Below are positions 54,400 through 64,000 of a DNA stretch of 64,000 nt, piece by piece. The stretch's first letter is position 1. Every line of letters begins with the position of its first letter. The notes beneath the pieces are model-generated. The model searched no databases, was not told the DNA's origin, and saw only the letters and a list, made by a program, of their open reading frames with translations. Position numbers and translations under genes: made by a program. Origin of the DNA: Elgaria multicarinata webbii (taxonomy: Eukaryota > Chordata > Lepidosauria > Squamata > Anguidae); assembly GCF_023053635.1 (NCBI RefSeq), contig NC_086176.1, positions 73,790,536 to 73,854,535 of the forward strand, written 5' to 3'.

Positions 54400-55980
54400 G
54401 GCCAGTTGATATATAGTGCATCTATCCCTTCAGCTCTGGAATCTGGAGAGAAATCTTGGCAGCTTGTGGTTGCGCCTGGATGCAAACAGGTCCAGCGTTA
54501 GTGGGCCGAAATGGTGTATGATTCTCTGGAAGACTGCTGGATGTAGGCTCCATTCTCCTGGGTCTATTTGTTGCCGACTCAGATAGTCTGCTGTATGGTT
54601 CAGGGTCCCTTTGATGTGTTGGGCTGATATGGAGGCTAAGTTCTGTTTGGCCCATAATAGCATGCTCTGGGCCTCCAGGTGTAGGAAGAGGGATTTGGAA
54701 CCCCCTTGACACGTTATGTGGGCTCGTGTTGTTGTGTTGTCCATTTTGACTAGGACATGAGAATGTCGCAGATGGTGTGAGAATGCTTTTAGACCCAGGT
54801 GTACTGCCCTGAGCTCCAGCCAGTTGATGCTGTGGCATTTTTCCTCTGCATTCCATTTTCCTTGGGCCAGGAGAGAGTTGCAGTGGGCTCCCACCCTTCA
54901 AGGCTGGCATCTGTTGTCAGTAAGATCCTCTGAGGCTCCTGGAAGGGGCTGCCCACCTGTAGATTTTGGAGGTCTTGCCACCACTTGAGGGAGTCTCTGA
55001 CGTGCAGAGGGAGAAGTATTGGGAGGCGATCCCTCCTTGCTATTTGAGCTTGGAAGGGTAATAGGAACCACTGAAGGGGGCGAGAATGCAGCCTGGCCCA
55101 TGGGAGAATGCCGAGGCATGAGATCATTAAACCCAGAAGATGCACAGCATCCATTAAGTTGGTTATTCTTTGCCGATGAATTGCCCTTGAGCGGTCCTGA
55201 AGCTTGACTATTCTCTCTGGGGAGAGGAATATTAAACCCTTGGAGGTGTCGATGAGTGCTCCTAGAGGAGGGAGGACCTGGGTGGGTGTGAGATGGCTCT
55301 TTTTTGTTTATGACAAAGCCGTGTCTTTCTAGGCACTCGACAGTCGTCTGTAGATCCTGCGAGGCTTTCTGACTGGAAACAGAACGGATAAGAAGGTCGT
55401 CCAAATATGGATAAATATGCACGCCTTTTAGCCGGAGATGAGCTATTAGTGTCACCATGATCTTGGTGAAGATGCGGGGTGCCGAGGATAGGCCAAATGG
55501 AAGTGCTTTGTACTGGTAATGACAGTTCTGGTAGGTGAAGCGTAGGAATTTTCTGTGAGGTAGTGAGATGGGAATATGCAGATATGCCTCTGTGAGGTCT
55601 ATGGAAGTCAAATATTCTGCTTTGTGAAGGGCTTCTTTGATGGTTTGCAGTGTCTCCATACAGAATTTTCGATATTTGACAAACCTGTTCAGATGCTTGA
55701 GGTCCAGAATTGGTCTCCAGCTTTTGCCCTTTTTGGCTACTAGAAATAAGATGGAATACCTTCGTATTTTTCTATGGATGGTACTGGTTCTATCGCTCCT
55801 ATTTGAAGTAGATGCTGTATGGCAGTAGATATGATGTGATTCTTGGTGGCGGATTGTGATGTGAGGGATGGGATGAACCGAGGGGGAGGTTGTTTCCAAA
55901 ACTCTATGAGATAACCATGGGAGATGGCGTCCAGGACCCAGCGATCATCTGTGGATTGTTCCCATGCTGGGAGCAAACGT
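54400..55980 (-). mobile_element. DIRS reverse transcriptase and RNase H region (fossil)
   Basis: RT blocks: WRPILDLKHLNRFVKYRKF, TSIDLTEAYLHIPISLPHRK, KALPFGLSSAPRIFTKIMVT, and the catalytic YLDD (IYPYLDDLLIRS). RNase H-type blocks: LLTTDASLEGWEP and INWLELRAVHLGL, then ADYLSRQ. The pol ends with QATVVLVAPFWPRRPWFSEI, a phrase typical of DIRS/Ngaro elements. Confidence 0.92.
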
Positions 55981-55999
55981 TGAAACCCCCCGATGAAGG

Positions 56000-57580
56000 G
56001 TTCCCTGGCGTCAGAACTGTTGGCGTCCAGACCTTGAGGTCTGGAAAGTAGAAGGGGGTTTGGCAGAAGCGCTAGAGGAGTTGGCGCTTCTGGGCTGGAA
56101 GCAGGATCTGGACCATGCTGGTTTAGGAAACCTGTAGCTTTTGGATCGAAAGGAAGATTGGTTAGTGGTCCAGAATGGACGAAAGGATGTATAAGACCGG
56201 ATGAGTTTTTTATCTTCTCGCCGGAAGGATGAAGGCATAACTTTTTTCTTATCCTTAGTCTCTATGAGGACATATTTTAAGGCCTCTTCTCCAAAAAGGT
56301 GTGCATCTGTGAAGGGTACAGTCGCAAGATTTCCCCTTGAGGGAAGATCAACATTCCAGTGCTTAAGCCAAATGGAACGTCTGGCCACATTAGCAGCTGC
56401 TATGGAGCGGGCTGAAAACTGAAGCGCATCTTGTGTAGCATCAGCCAGGAAGGCAAAAGATTTAGAGAGTTTGAGCAGTCCTCTGTATAAAGTAGGCTGA
56501 TCTAATTCCTTATTGTTTATTATGTCTTCCACCCATAAGATGGAAGCTCTAGCGAAAAAAGATGATACTGCTGAGGCCCTTAAAGCTAATGCTGAAGCTT
56601 CATGCGCCTTTTTTAAAGCTGTATCTGATCTTCTTTCCCCGTGGTCTTTTAGGGGAAAGTCACCGTCTTTTGGCAATACAGCACCTGAGAGCAAGGCCGC
56701 CACAGGGGCATCTACTAATGTAATTTTTAATTCTTCCATCACATTGTGAGGAAGAGTATAAAACCTATGCACTGTACTGACTCCCTTTTTTCCCTGGAGG
56801 GGAGATTTCCACTCCTCCTTCATTAATTTATTAAAGGAATTGGGAAAAGGTACCTCTCTGGTAGTTGGCTTGGGTTCTGGAAACATCGCTGCCCCTCTAG
56901 ATAAAGATTGCTGTTTGTCGGGTTGTACTGGCTCACTAGCTAGAGACAATTGCTTTGGACAATAAAGGTAAAAAATCCTCTTCGTTAAAGAATCGATCAG
57001 CCGAGATATGGTCTGTAATTTCTATGTCTGACCATCCACCCTCCTCTCCTTCTGAAAGGAACTCCTGCAGTGACATTATGGAGGAATCACTGTCATGGTG
57101 GGGCTCAGCCAAGGGGGTCTTGGATTTGTTAGAGCGACCTTTGGCTATGGAGTGTGGGTCTGGAGAGTCAACCCCAGAGCCTGCTGATGAGTGCAGACTA
57201 TGGGAAGAATTGGGCTGTTTTGACCTGAAAGCCTTATTTTTGTTTTTTGTTTTATCATTGTTTTTATTTTTGTTTTCTATTTGAGCCATGCTTGGGATAG
57301 GCGTTGGGGCTATCTCATAATTCTGTGTCTGAGCAATGGAGGAGGTGGAAGGAGGAGGGACTTCCCTTTGCAAGTTGGAATCAAAACTGCAACTCAAAAT
57401 GGCCGCCCGCTTTGTTTGGCGGGAAGCATCCACGTGGGGGAGAAAAAATGGATTTGATCTCACCCTTGATGCTGTTGGAGCATCTAGCTGCTCCGTTGCT
57501 TCTTCCTCTTGTTCTGAGTGGAGAGGGTGGCATGCTGAAACTCCCCCCCCCCACTCCCTCAGTCTAGGCCGCATCTTTTG
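56000..57580 (-). mobile_element. DIRS Gag-like region (fossil)
   Basis: The upstream part is Ser/Lys-rich with low-complexity stretches (NKNKNNDKTKNKNKAFRS). The downstream part has KEEWKSPLQGKKGVSTVHRF and APVAALLSGAVLPKDGDFPL, recognisable as the Gag-like ORF that precedes the RT in vertebrate DIRS elements. Confidence 0.75.
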
Positions 57581-58020
57581 AGGCTGGGATCACACCATTC
57601 CTGGTGTCTACGAGACTCAGCGAGGGGCCTTGGCTCCTCCGTGGCTGGGAGACTCAGTAGGCAGCCTAAGCCAGCAAACTGGTTATCTCCTTGACCTTTC
57701 TGGCAGGTCATCCTTTGCCTGCTGATGGCTTCCTAACAACTCTCACATGAGTCATTGTTTTCTTTTGAGGCTTCGAAATGGTTTTCTTTGCCGGAGGGGT
57801 CATGGAGAATGATAGGCAAGCGGCAGAGAAAAAGAAGCAGAGAAGTTTTTGTTTGTATGTTTGTTTTTTGGTAAGAGAGGATGAAAAAATAAAGGCTGGT
57901 TATAAGAAAGAAAGTCAAAGAGATAAGGAGTTTAAAAAATAATCTTAGAAATAGAGATAAGTATAGGCTTGAGATAGGAGGAGATGAGAATTAGCTCTGT
58001 CCTGGGCGAAAAGCAGGGAC

Positions 58021-58140
58021 GAACTGGCTAGGAGGAGCTTCAGACCTATAGAGGGCTTAAAACTGAGTCACGTGAGTCCCTGCTTTTCCTGGGCGATAGG
58101 GGGAGTTAACCCATTGTGGGATGCCTTCCTCACACCAACC
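58021..58140. repeat. DIRS inverted terminal repeat (5' side of the element)
   Basis: gaactggctaggaggagctt through to ggatgccttcctcacaccaa cc. Complement of 48930-49049. Confidence 0.93.
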
Positions 58141-58147
58141 TGGAGAA

Positions 58148-59400
58148 GCTTCATTTCTCCAAGGATTCTGTTCACATCCTCAGGCTGTACAATCTGAAAA
58201 GTATCCATTGTAACTGGACAAGCAGGACCTGTATTAACTATGGCATTCAAGCTGGCATGGATTCAATTTATTTTATCTGCAAAGTGTCACTCAAATTGAT
58301 CGTAGCAGGCTATCAGGTGGCCCACATTTTCTTCTTGTGGGCCAGAGCATAACAGCCTCTGACCAACCAAAGAAACATTGATGGGCGATTCTAAGCAGAT
58401 GCAGTGTTGGCGGCAATGTATGATTTCTTCACTGCTCTCATTACCACAGATTAGGTTTTCAAATGAACTCTAGCCTGTGTTCGATCAGTTTCATTCTGGG
58501 TTTTCTGCCAATGTCACTCCAGTCAACATTCCACTCATTTCATCGCCCACAGCACCCTGAAAAAACAAAGGGCTCATTGAGCACCACTCCATGGGAGAGG
58601 AAGCTCAGAAGCAATTTGTCAACTGCCCAGGCCATTTCTCTGTTCCAGAGAGTAACCAGATTTTCCACAAAAACACCTGCCAAGGTGACAAGAAAATTTC
58701 CAAAAGCGGTCAGAAAGCCATCCAAAGCCATCCGTTCCTTGTGGCAGACCATCTTCATCAGCCTCCTGCCCCTGTAGAGGCTCTGAGTCCCAGCAAAGTA
58801 GTGATCTGGCAATGGAACTATAAAAAATTCCTCCACCCCTAGATCACCATCATCCCACCCTACGCTGAAAACTAGAACCAAACTGCGCCCTGCTTAATGA
58901 GTGGGACCAGATACTAATTGGGTCAGACGCATGGTTAATATGGAGGCCACTCCTGACAAGGCGGCCTCAGCATGTATGTTGAAGGCCCCCAGCACAAAAA
59001 GCTGCAGAAGCTGCAGCACCAATCCCAAGACCACCTTGGCTAGCTCAGGAAGGGAGACTGTTGAGTAATGTGGCAGGCAAGTCCCTGACTTTTAAAATGC
59101 GGAGCTTCTCTGGAAATCCCCACAATGGCTTCGAGGTGGCTGCTGCATCGTATAATTGATGTACGATTATACATATAGACAGAACATATAGAACATATAT
59201 TAGAACATACATTAGAACATATAGACAGCCCCCAAAGCACCCTCCTGCAGATATGCACACTCAACACTGGAAGACTGTGGGATGGAGCACCTGGACAAGG
59301 GGCCAGAATCACAACAGACCACTGCAACTCCTCCTCTCAGCTCCCCGGGCCTTGCCTGTGGCCACACAGAGAACCCAGGTGGACAAAGCTGGAAGAGAAT
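58148..59400 (-). mobile_element. Old L2 LINE, 5' part (split by the DIRS insertion)
   Basis: On the minus strand near 59010-58950 the sequence encodes LFVLGAFNIHAEAALSGVAS, the endonuclease block usually VLGDFNIH in L2. The segment toward 58148 then leads into the RT part found at 48892-47816. It is heavily decayed, and the right limit is approximate. Confidence 0.72.
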
Positions 59401-59539
59401 TTAGTATTGTTAGAGAATTCTGATGTTTCAATTCATTTAGAAAACACCTTTGTAGCAGACATTATATTGGAATGTTATATGGAATGGCTTGTTCCTCAAT
59501 CATCTCTTGCCTTTCAGGATAGGGATCAGAAAAAAAAAT

Positions 59540-60126
59540 ACATGATTGGGACTATTTTCTTTTATTAGACACCTCAATGAGAAGAAAACCTAAGTAACTT
59601 TCTAGAGAGAGAATGATGTGTTTTTACAGTGCTACACTGCTAACAGGAGGTACACTTTTTAAGTCCTTGTATAGAAATATAATACCAAGTCCTGCAGGTT
59701 TTTTTTTGTTTTTTTTACAAAATTCTTAAAAGGCCCATAAATAAATTACAGAAATTTTACCAAAAACAGAACGGACTAGCAAACAAAAAAGCGGGTTAAT
59801 GAATTTGGACTCTCTGGACTCTTAAAATTCCCATCGCAGAGGCTGACAAGTTGTCTAAATTCTATATAATTCATACTCCTCTAAAAAAAAGCCCAGGCTC
59901 AGCAGCACAATTGAGACATACCCTGGTTAAATGCTTATGCTGTCCTACAATTTGTTTCACATGCTTTTTTAAAAAAAATACAGTAGTTATTCATTAGCAA
60001 GTGCAATATTGTTTCACATCATTTAAGCTCAGTATTTCCTTTCAGTCTTTGAAGATTTAAGATTCCTGAAGCAAAAGCCTTTCTGTGACTCTCCTCTTCA
60101 TAAATGAAGAAAGATCAGCTTTCAGT
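59540..60126 (-). other. RHOBTB3: RHOBTB3 3' UTR and poly(A) signal
   Basis: Sequence downstream of the RHOBTB3 stop codon, AT-rich, without recognised repeats. The complement of tttatt at 59561-59566 is an AATAAA, followed in the transcript by a T-rich stretch, so cleavage near 59540 is plausible. A longer UTR cannot be excluded. Confidence 0.5.
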
Positions 60127-60242
60127 TTACATTACTAGACAATGGCATTTCCGAGAATGAATGTAGTTCCTGTACTCTGCAAGCTGTTTCAGGTACACAC
60201 TAGAAGGCCATCTATGCATCTCAACAAAATTGCGTTCTTCCA
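60127..60242 (-). CDS. RHOBTB3: RHOBTB3 last coding exon (C-terminus)
   Basis: After an acceptor TTTCAG the exon reads (V)EERNFVEMHRWPSSVYL, KQLAEYRNYIHSRKCHCLVM and a TAA at 60127-60129. This is the C-terminus of RhoBTB3, an atypical Rho-family protein with BTB domains. It works with CUL3, binds Rab9 in Golgi retrieval and helps degrade HIF-1alpha. The last four residues, CLVM, are a CaaX prenylation box with a second Cys two residues before it. The exon begins in phase 1 and completes a Val codon with the preceding exon. Identification rests on my memory of the human sequence, supported by the exon at 62254-62350 and by the neighbouring GLRX. Confidence 0.93.
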
Positions 60243-62253
60243 CTGAAAGAAGAAAAAGGCAAAGACTTGTATGGCTTGTCATGCTAAAGATTGAAATCGG
60301 TAAGATTACATCCTAGTGCCAGATGTGAACTGTAACAACAGCTTCAAATATCCTGCACTTAACTTGGGCTATAGACAGCCATAATAAAAAGCAATTAAAT
60401 GGAGTTCTAACACTTGGATATGAAAATACACAACTTACTTTAATCTGAGAATTGCCTGTATATCTTTACTACTGGGAAAGAGAAACTGAAATATGAGGGG
60501 GGAGAAAGGGGCATTGTAGTTACTACATCTTGTCCAGACCATTGTAAGAGGTTATTAGGAACAGAAGGAATAGGAATTTATAAAGCTGCCGCTGCTTCCT
60601 AGTTTTTGCTTTTTATATTACTGGAGAGAAAGATGATGTACAGGAAGTGGATGCCAGCCTGTAGGATCTTTAAAAACCCAGTTACCCCATTGTTCTATGT
60701 CCAGACAGAAGAGAGAGATTGTGTTCCTATTGTGCGTTACTTACAGCACTTTGGGTTCCACATAATACGACTCATGAGGATGAGGTACAAGTAAGAGGGG
60801 CTGAACTGTAGGGCTTTTAGAAACCCAGCTATCCTATTTTGCTAAGCTTGGGTGGAAAAGCAGGCAGTATACACAGCTTTCTGGTTGTTATTCCTACCCC
60901 TACTCACTCTTGCTCTTACTGATGCAGACTGTGACTCTTGATAGTAAATTGCAACTGCCTGGGGTTGTTGGAGGTCTTCTAACCATAAGCATTTCTTCTC
61001 GTTGGATCCTTGCTGGGAATGGATCCTTCTTCGGTCTCTCAATGTTCATTCACTCTCTTTTTCCCTCCCTCTGGGCTAGCTTTGAGGGGAGCCTGAGCAA
61101 GGTGCCCTCTGTGGACCTCTTCAAGTGTTTATTTAGTAGGTAGGGGTTATGGAGGAGGACTGTTTGTGCTCCTCTTGGAAAGAAAGAAGTGTAAAGGGAC
61201 CTGGTAGCGTAGGCAGTGGTGCTTCTCCTACGTAACCATTCCTAGCTGGTTGGCTGCCACCACTTCTGCCATTCCTGCTCAACCAGAATAGTAGTGTGCA
61301 CGGCAACTAGGAGGAGCTGCCATTTGTGTTAACTCTAGGCAGTTGGGAATGGCAGAAGCGGTGGTGGCCAGACAGGAGAAACACTGCTGCCTGCACTACT
61401 CACTCTGGGCTCTCCCGCTTACTTAGGCCATGGCTAGACCAGGCCTACATCCCAGGATCGTCCCGGGATCATCCCTGTACATCCAAATGACACACAGGGG
61501 ATACCAGGAGCAGGCAGGGACGACCCCTCCATTTGCCTGGGATAATCCTTAGGTCTAGCTAAGGCCTTTGTCGCTACTCACCCAGAGTAGTACAGATGCA
61601 ACCACTTCCCTTTGCTGCATTACTGGCTGGGCACAACACTGCCACCTTATTGCAATTAATTTTCTTTCCCCCAATGCCTCTGGAGCCTATTCCAATATTC
61701 CTACTTGAGAAGAAGGTAGATCATAACAGCAGCAACAGCTGTAGCTGACTTACCTGGTGTGGTTTGTTTATGTTGAATTTTTAAAAAAGTTTTAAAACAA
61801 TTAAGAGGCCAGCAACAGCTCCAGTGAGCCCCTAGGGCCCACAGACCAACCATGCCAAGTGCTGGTGGTCTATTTCTTTTTGTTTATTTCTTTTTGCCTT
61901 CCAGTTCTGTTTTAGGCCTGCCATTTCACTAATCCCCAGGAGCCATCCATACCCTTTAAAAACCTGTTAAGCCTGCCATACAATTTTTGAGAGCTTTGAA
62001 GGGATTTCTCTGTCTCCCCTATGGTTTCATGAAATTACCTGGCATTGTTTTTGCTTGGCAATCTTCATCAATTCCTAAGTAAAGGTGGAACGGCATATTG
62101 CAGTTGATTTAAATATTTGTGGGGAAGATAGAATCCTGTTACTCTGCTAAAGCAAAAGCAGTAATCATGTGCACTCATTTTGATATTTAAACTGTATCAT
62201 TAGTCCAATTTAAAATTTCTGGGTATTGTTTAGGAACTAAATAGGTAAATTAC
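60243..62253 (-). other. RHOBTB3: RHOBTB3 last intron
   Basis: A 2.0-kb GT-AG intron (donor CAG|GTAATT at 62253, acceptor TTTCAG at 60243). It holds a family C hairpin repeat at 61.4 kb. Otherwise nothing is recognised. Confidence 0.88.
61423..61566. repeat. Hairpin repeat, family C copy 2
   Basis: taggccatggctagaccagg and aggtctagctaaggcc form the ends. ccaggatcgtcccgggatca and agcaggcagggacgacccct are shared with the copy at 43.88 kb. Confidence 0.65.
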
Positions 62254-62350
62254 CTGAAAGGTCTTCAAACTCAGGTTTTTGACTGAAGATTAAGTAATTA
62301 GAAGCTATAAAATGAAGAAGCCAATTTGAAAGGCAATCAGAGTTATGAAA
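62254..62350 (-). CDS. RHOBTB3: RHOBTB3 penultimate coding exon
   Basis: After TTCTTACAG the frame reads FHNSDCLSNWLLHFIASNYL then IFSQKPEFEDLS, and ends with one base before the donor GTAATT. The exon is 97 bp: 32 codons plus the first base of the Val codon finished in the next exon (DLS-V-EERNF). It is the end of the second BTB/BACK-like region of RhoBTB3, where BTB-associated proteins carry a conserved WLLHFI-type helix. Upstream exons lie beyond the right edge of the window. Confidence 0.92.
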
Positions 62351-62712
62351 CTGTAAGAAAAAAACCAGAAATAAAATACATCGATTATAGAAAAAAGACT
62401 TTTGCATTAACAATAACTAAAATAGGTACTTAATTTGCAAAAGGATGGTCTCCATATATACTTCTCACAGAAATAATGCAAAGCTTGTCCCCTAAAGCAT
62501 GTCTGCCCTATTACGAATCCAAAACTTCAATATGCATCCACTATATGCTTGTTTGAATTAAGATTTTAGAATCCACATGTAATAAAGACCCAAGCTATGC
62601 CTGTCTGCAGTGTAAACAAGTTTGATCATATTGACAGCAGTAAAGAAGAACAACCTACATAGATTACATAAAACATAAGACCTAAATCCAATGTACCATT
62701 AGCAGAAAAATA

Positions 62713-62879
62713 TGTTGCACTAGCAGAGCTCCGGTGCCTTTTCATGTTGTGCACGCAATTGCACAAGCGTAAGTGGACCACTTTGTAAACCTAAGATTTG
62801 CAAGTGGTTGCACAAACGGAACTTCAGTAAAATTCTCCCCTTGTGCAATGTTCGGTATTTGGTATCCCCTAGTGCAACA
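62713..62879. repeat. Candidate MITE with 11-bp inverted ends
   Basis: tgttgcactag at the left and ctagtgcaaca at the right are perfect inverted repeats 167 bp apart. Inside, several ttgcacaa motifs recur in both orientations. Seen once in this window. Confidence 0.4.
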
Positions 62880-63714
62880 TCATTTCCCAACAACCCAGAA
62901 GCAGCCCAGATTGTTGCTTCAGTGCCGCTGCTTGAATGCCCTAGCCCACTCCCTTATCTAGGATCTCTTGTCAGAACAGAGATAAAGGAAAGGATTCTCT
63001 AAGAAATCCGAGTTAAGCAAGAGATTGGAAGTGCCACCATAGGAGCAGGTGCAGGGGGGTTGGTGTGCTGCTGGAAATTGCTTGGGGAGCCACACTTTTT
63101 ATACCCTTGCTCTAGCAGAATTATACTGTTGCATACAACCCCATAGTTTGGTGCTGCATGAACCTTTAAACTGCAAATAGACATCACTGGTGAGAGGGGT
63201 GGGGGCGATTGGTCCCCACCAACTCACCACATCTCAATGAAAACCATCCCCTAAAGTTGCTGCTTGGCACAGGAGGAAAGCTGGAATTACAACTGTACTA
63301 TAGCATGAAATAAAAACCAGAATGGGGCTATGCAGATGAAGGGAAGGACTATGTAGATAGAAGGCTTGACTCAATTACTACTAAAATCACTAGGAGCAAC
63401 ACTTCACTTCTAGGGAGAAAAGTAAAATATTTGCTTCTTGTAGCATTTTTGTGAGAAGAGCAAAATCTGCCTTCCACCCTGACACTGGATGGCGCAAGCC
63501 TCACTGATAAGGTCCAGCAGGGGATGCAATACATTTCAATGCACAGAGCACAACAAGATATACTGCAGCCTCCAGGGGGCTCCTGCCACACACACACACA
63601 CACTTGCACACAAATACACACACAATCATTAGGAACGATATTTTGCTAGTTACAGTATATAGACATTCAGAAGTAGCCCACTTTCATTGTGAAAGGGTGT
63701 AGATTAGGCCTTAA

Positions 63715-63810
63715 TTGCTGCAATAAGCAACTAATGCGGCAGAGTCTTGCTATTTACTGTTTTACTCTGTACAGCACCATGTACATTGATGGTGCTATAT
63801 AAATAAATAA

Positions 63811-63845
<35 letters not shown>
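63715..63845 (+). mobile_element. Retroposon 3' tail with AAT microsatellite
   Basis: tgtacagcaccatgtacatt, then gatggtgctatataaataaa, a hairpin (agcaccatgtacattgatggtgct) with an AATAAATAAATTAATAAT tail. A 5'-truncated LINE or SINE of a family other than the main L2. Clade not determined. Confidence 0.55.
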
Positions 63846-64000
63846 TGCACACAATCATTTTGAAATGGAACAGCCACCATAAGGGGTCAATTCCCAGTGA
63901 AATAAAGTAATTTCAGGTTAGAAGTGGGTGGAGACTTTCGACAGCTCACAATATTAACATCATATTGATGGGGACATCATCTCTAGTTGGCTCTGGCACC

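Larger units (their letters stand above)
48893..58147 (-). mobile_element. DIRS-type tyrosine-recombinase retrotransposon, fossil
   Basis: An element of about 5.5 kb (9.26 kb with the copia insertion), read on the minus strand. Order from its 5' side: inverted terminal repeat, Gag-like region (about 57.6-56.0 kb), reverse transcriptase (about 56.0-55.2 kb), RNase H (about 55.1-54.4 kb), tyrosine recombinase (about 54.2-53.1 kb), internal complementary region, inverted terminal repeat. It lies in an L2 LINE without a target duplication; an AA dinucleotide is shared by both edges, as known for elements that integrate by tyrosine recombinase. It is broken, with roughly four or five breaks. The repeats at its ends differ at about three of 120 positions, so it is not very old. 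Confidence 0.93.
62351..64000 (-). other. RHOBTB3: RHOBTB3 upstream intron (partial)
   Basis: Acceptor TTCTTACAG at its end (62351). No further RHOBTB3 exon is visible up to the window edge. It contains a candidate MITE (62713-62879), a CA run (63590-63605) and a retroposon tail near the right edge. Confidence 0.75.

Noticed and set aside
1-64000. CRISPR arrays, operons, bacterial-type genes, rRNA or tRNA genes
   Set aside because: None seen. Short direct repeats are microsatellites or mobile-element parts, and the gene structure is vertebrate. The tRNA-like pieces belong to SINEs or to the copia primer site.

Overview
The window is vertebrate nuclear DNA, almost certainly from a squamate reptile (lizard or snake; species not determined). 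It has split genes with GT-AG introns, CR1 and L2 LINEs, tRNA-type SINEs, many hAT-like and hairpin DNA elements, a Tc1 transposon, a DIRS element and a Ty1/copia element. Only two host genes can be supported. GLRX (glutaredoxin-1) lies on the + strand at 29.3-36.8 kb. The last two coding exons of RHOBTB3 lie on the - strand at 59.5-62.35 kb. They face each other tail to tail, the arrangement known at human 5q15, which supports both calls.

Layout. 0-29 kb: intergenic, 5' of GLRX. It holds a young CR1 with an open reverse-transcriptase frame (10.9-12.1 kb), an L2 (14.1-15.4 kb), an older CR1/L3-like piece (16.4-17.0 kb), a GC-rich island of inverted repeats (6.2-6.75 kb), a near-perfect GC-rich palindrome (19.94-20.21 kb) and several families of non-autonomous DNA elements, some nested in SINEs. 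29.3-36.8 kb: GLRX, three exons (two coding) whose introns carry more of the same repeats. 36.8-44 kb: L2 and CR1 tails and hAT-like elements. 44.2-45.8 kb: a Tc1 element with 213-bp IR/DR ends and a full-length transposase frame broken only by three in-frame TGA codons. 45.8-47.8 kb: AT-rich, no repeat recognised. 47.8-59.4 kb: a nest, with an old L2 split by a DIRS element that is itself split by a Ty1/copia element. 59.5-64 kb: the 3' end of RHOBTB3 and its introns.

The most notable object is the nest. The DIRS element (48893-58147) has 120-bp inverted terminal repeats, and an internal complementary region that reproduces the joined ends of the element across a shared AA dinucleotide. The copia element (49116-52839) has 5-bp target duplications (AGAAC), LTRs that differ mainly in short tandem repeats, and a primer site matching the anticodon arm of initiator tRNA-Met. 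Both are treated as fossils. No CRISPR array, operon, tRNA gene or rRNA gene was seen.
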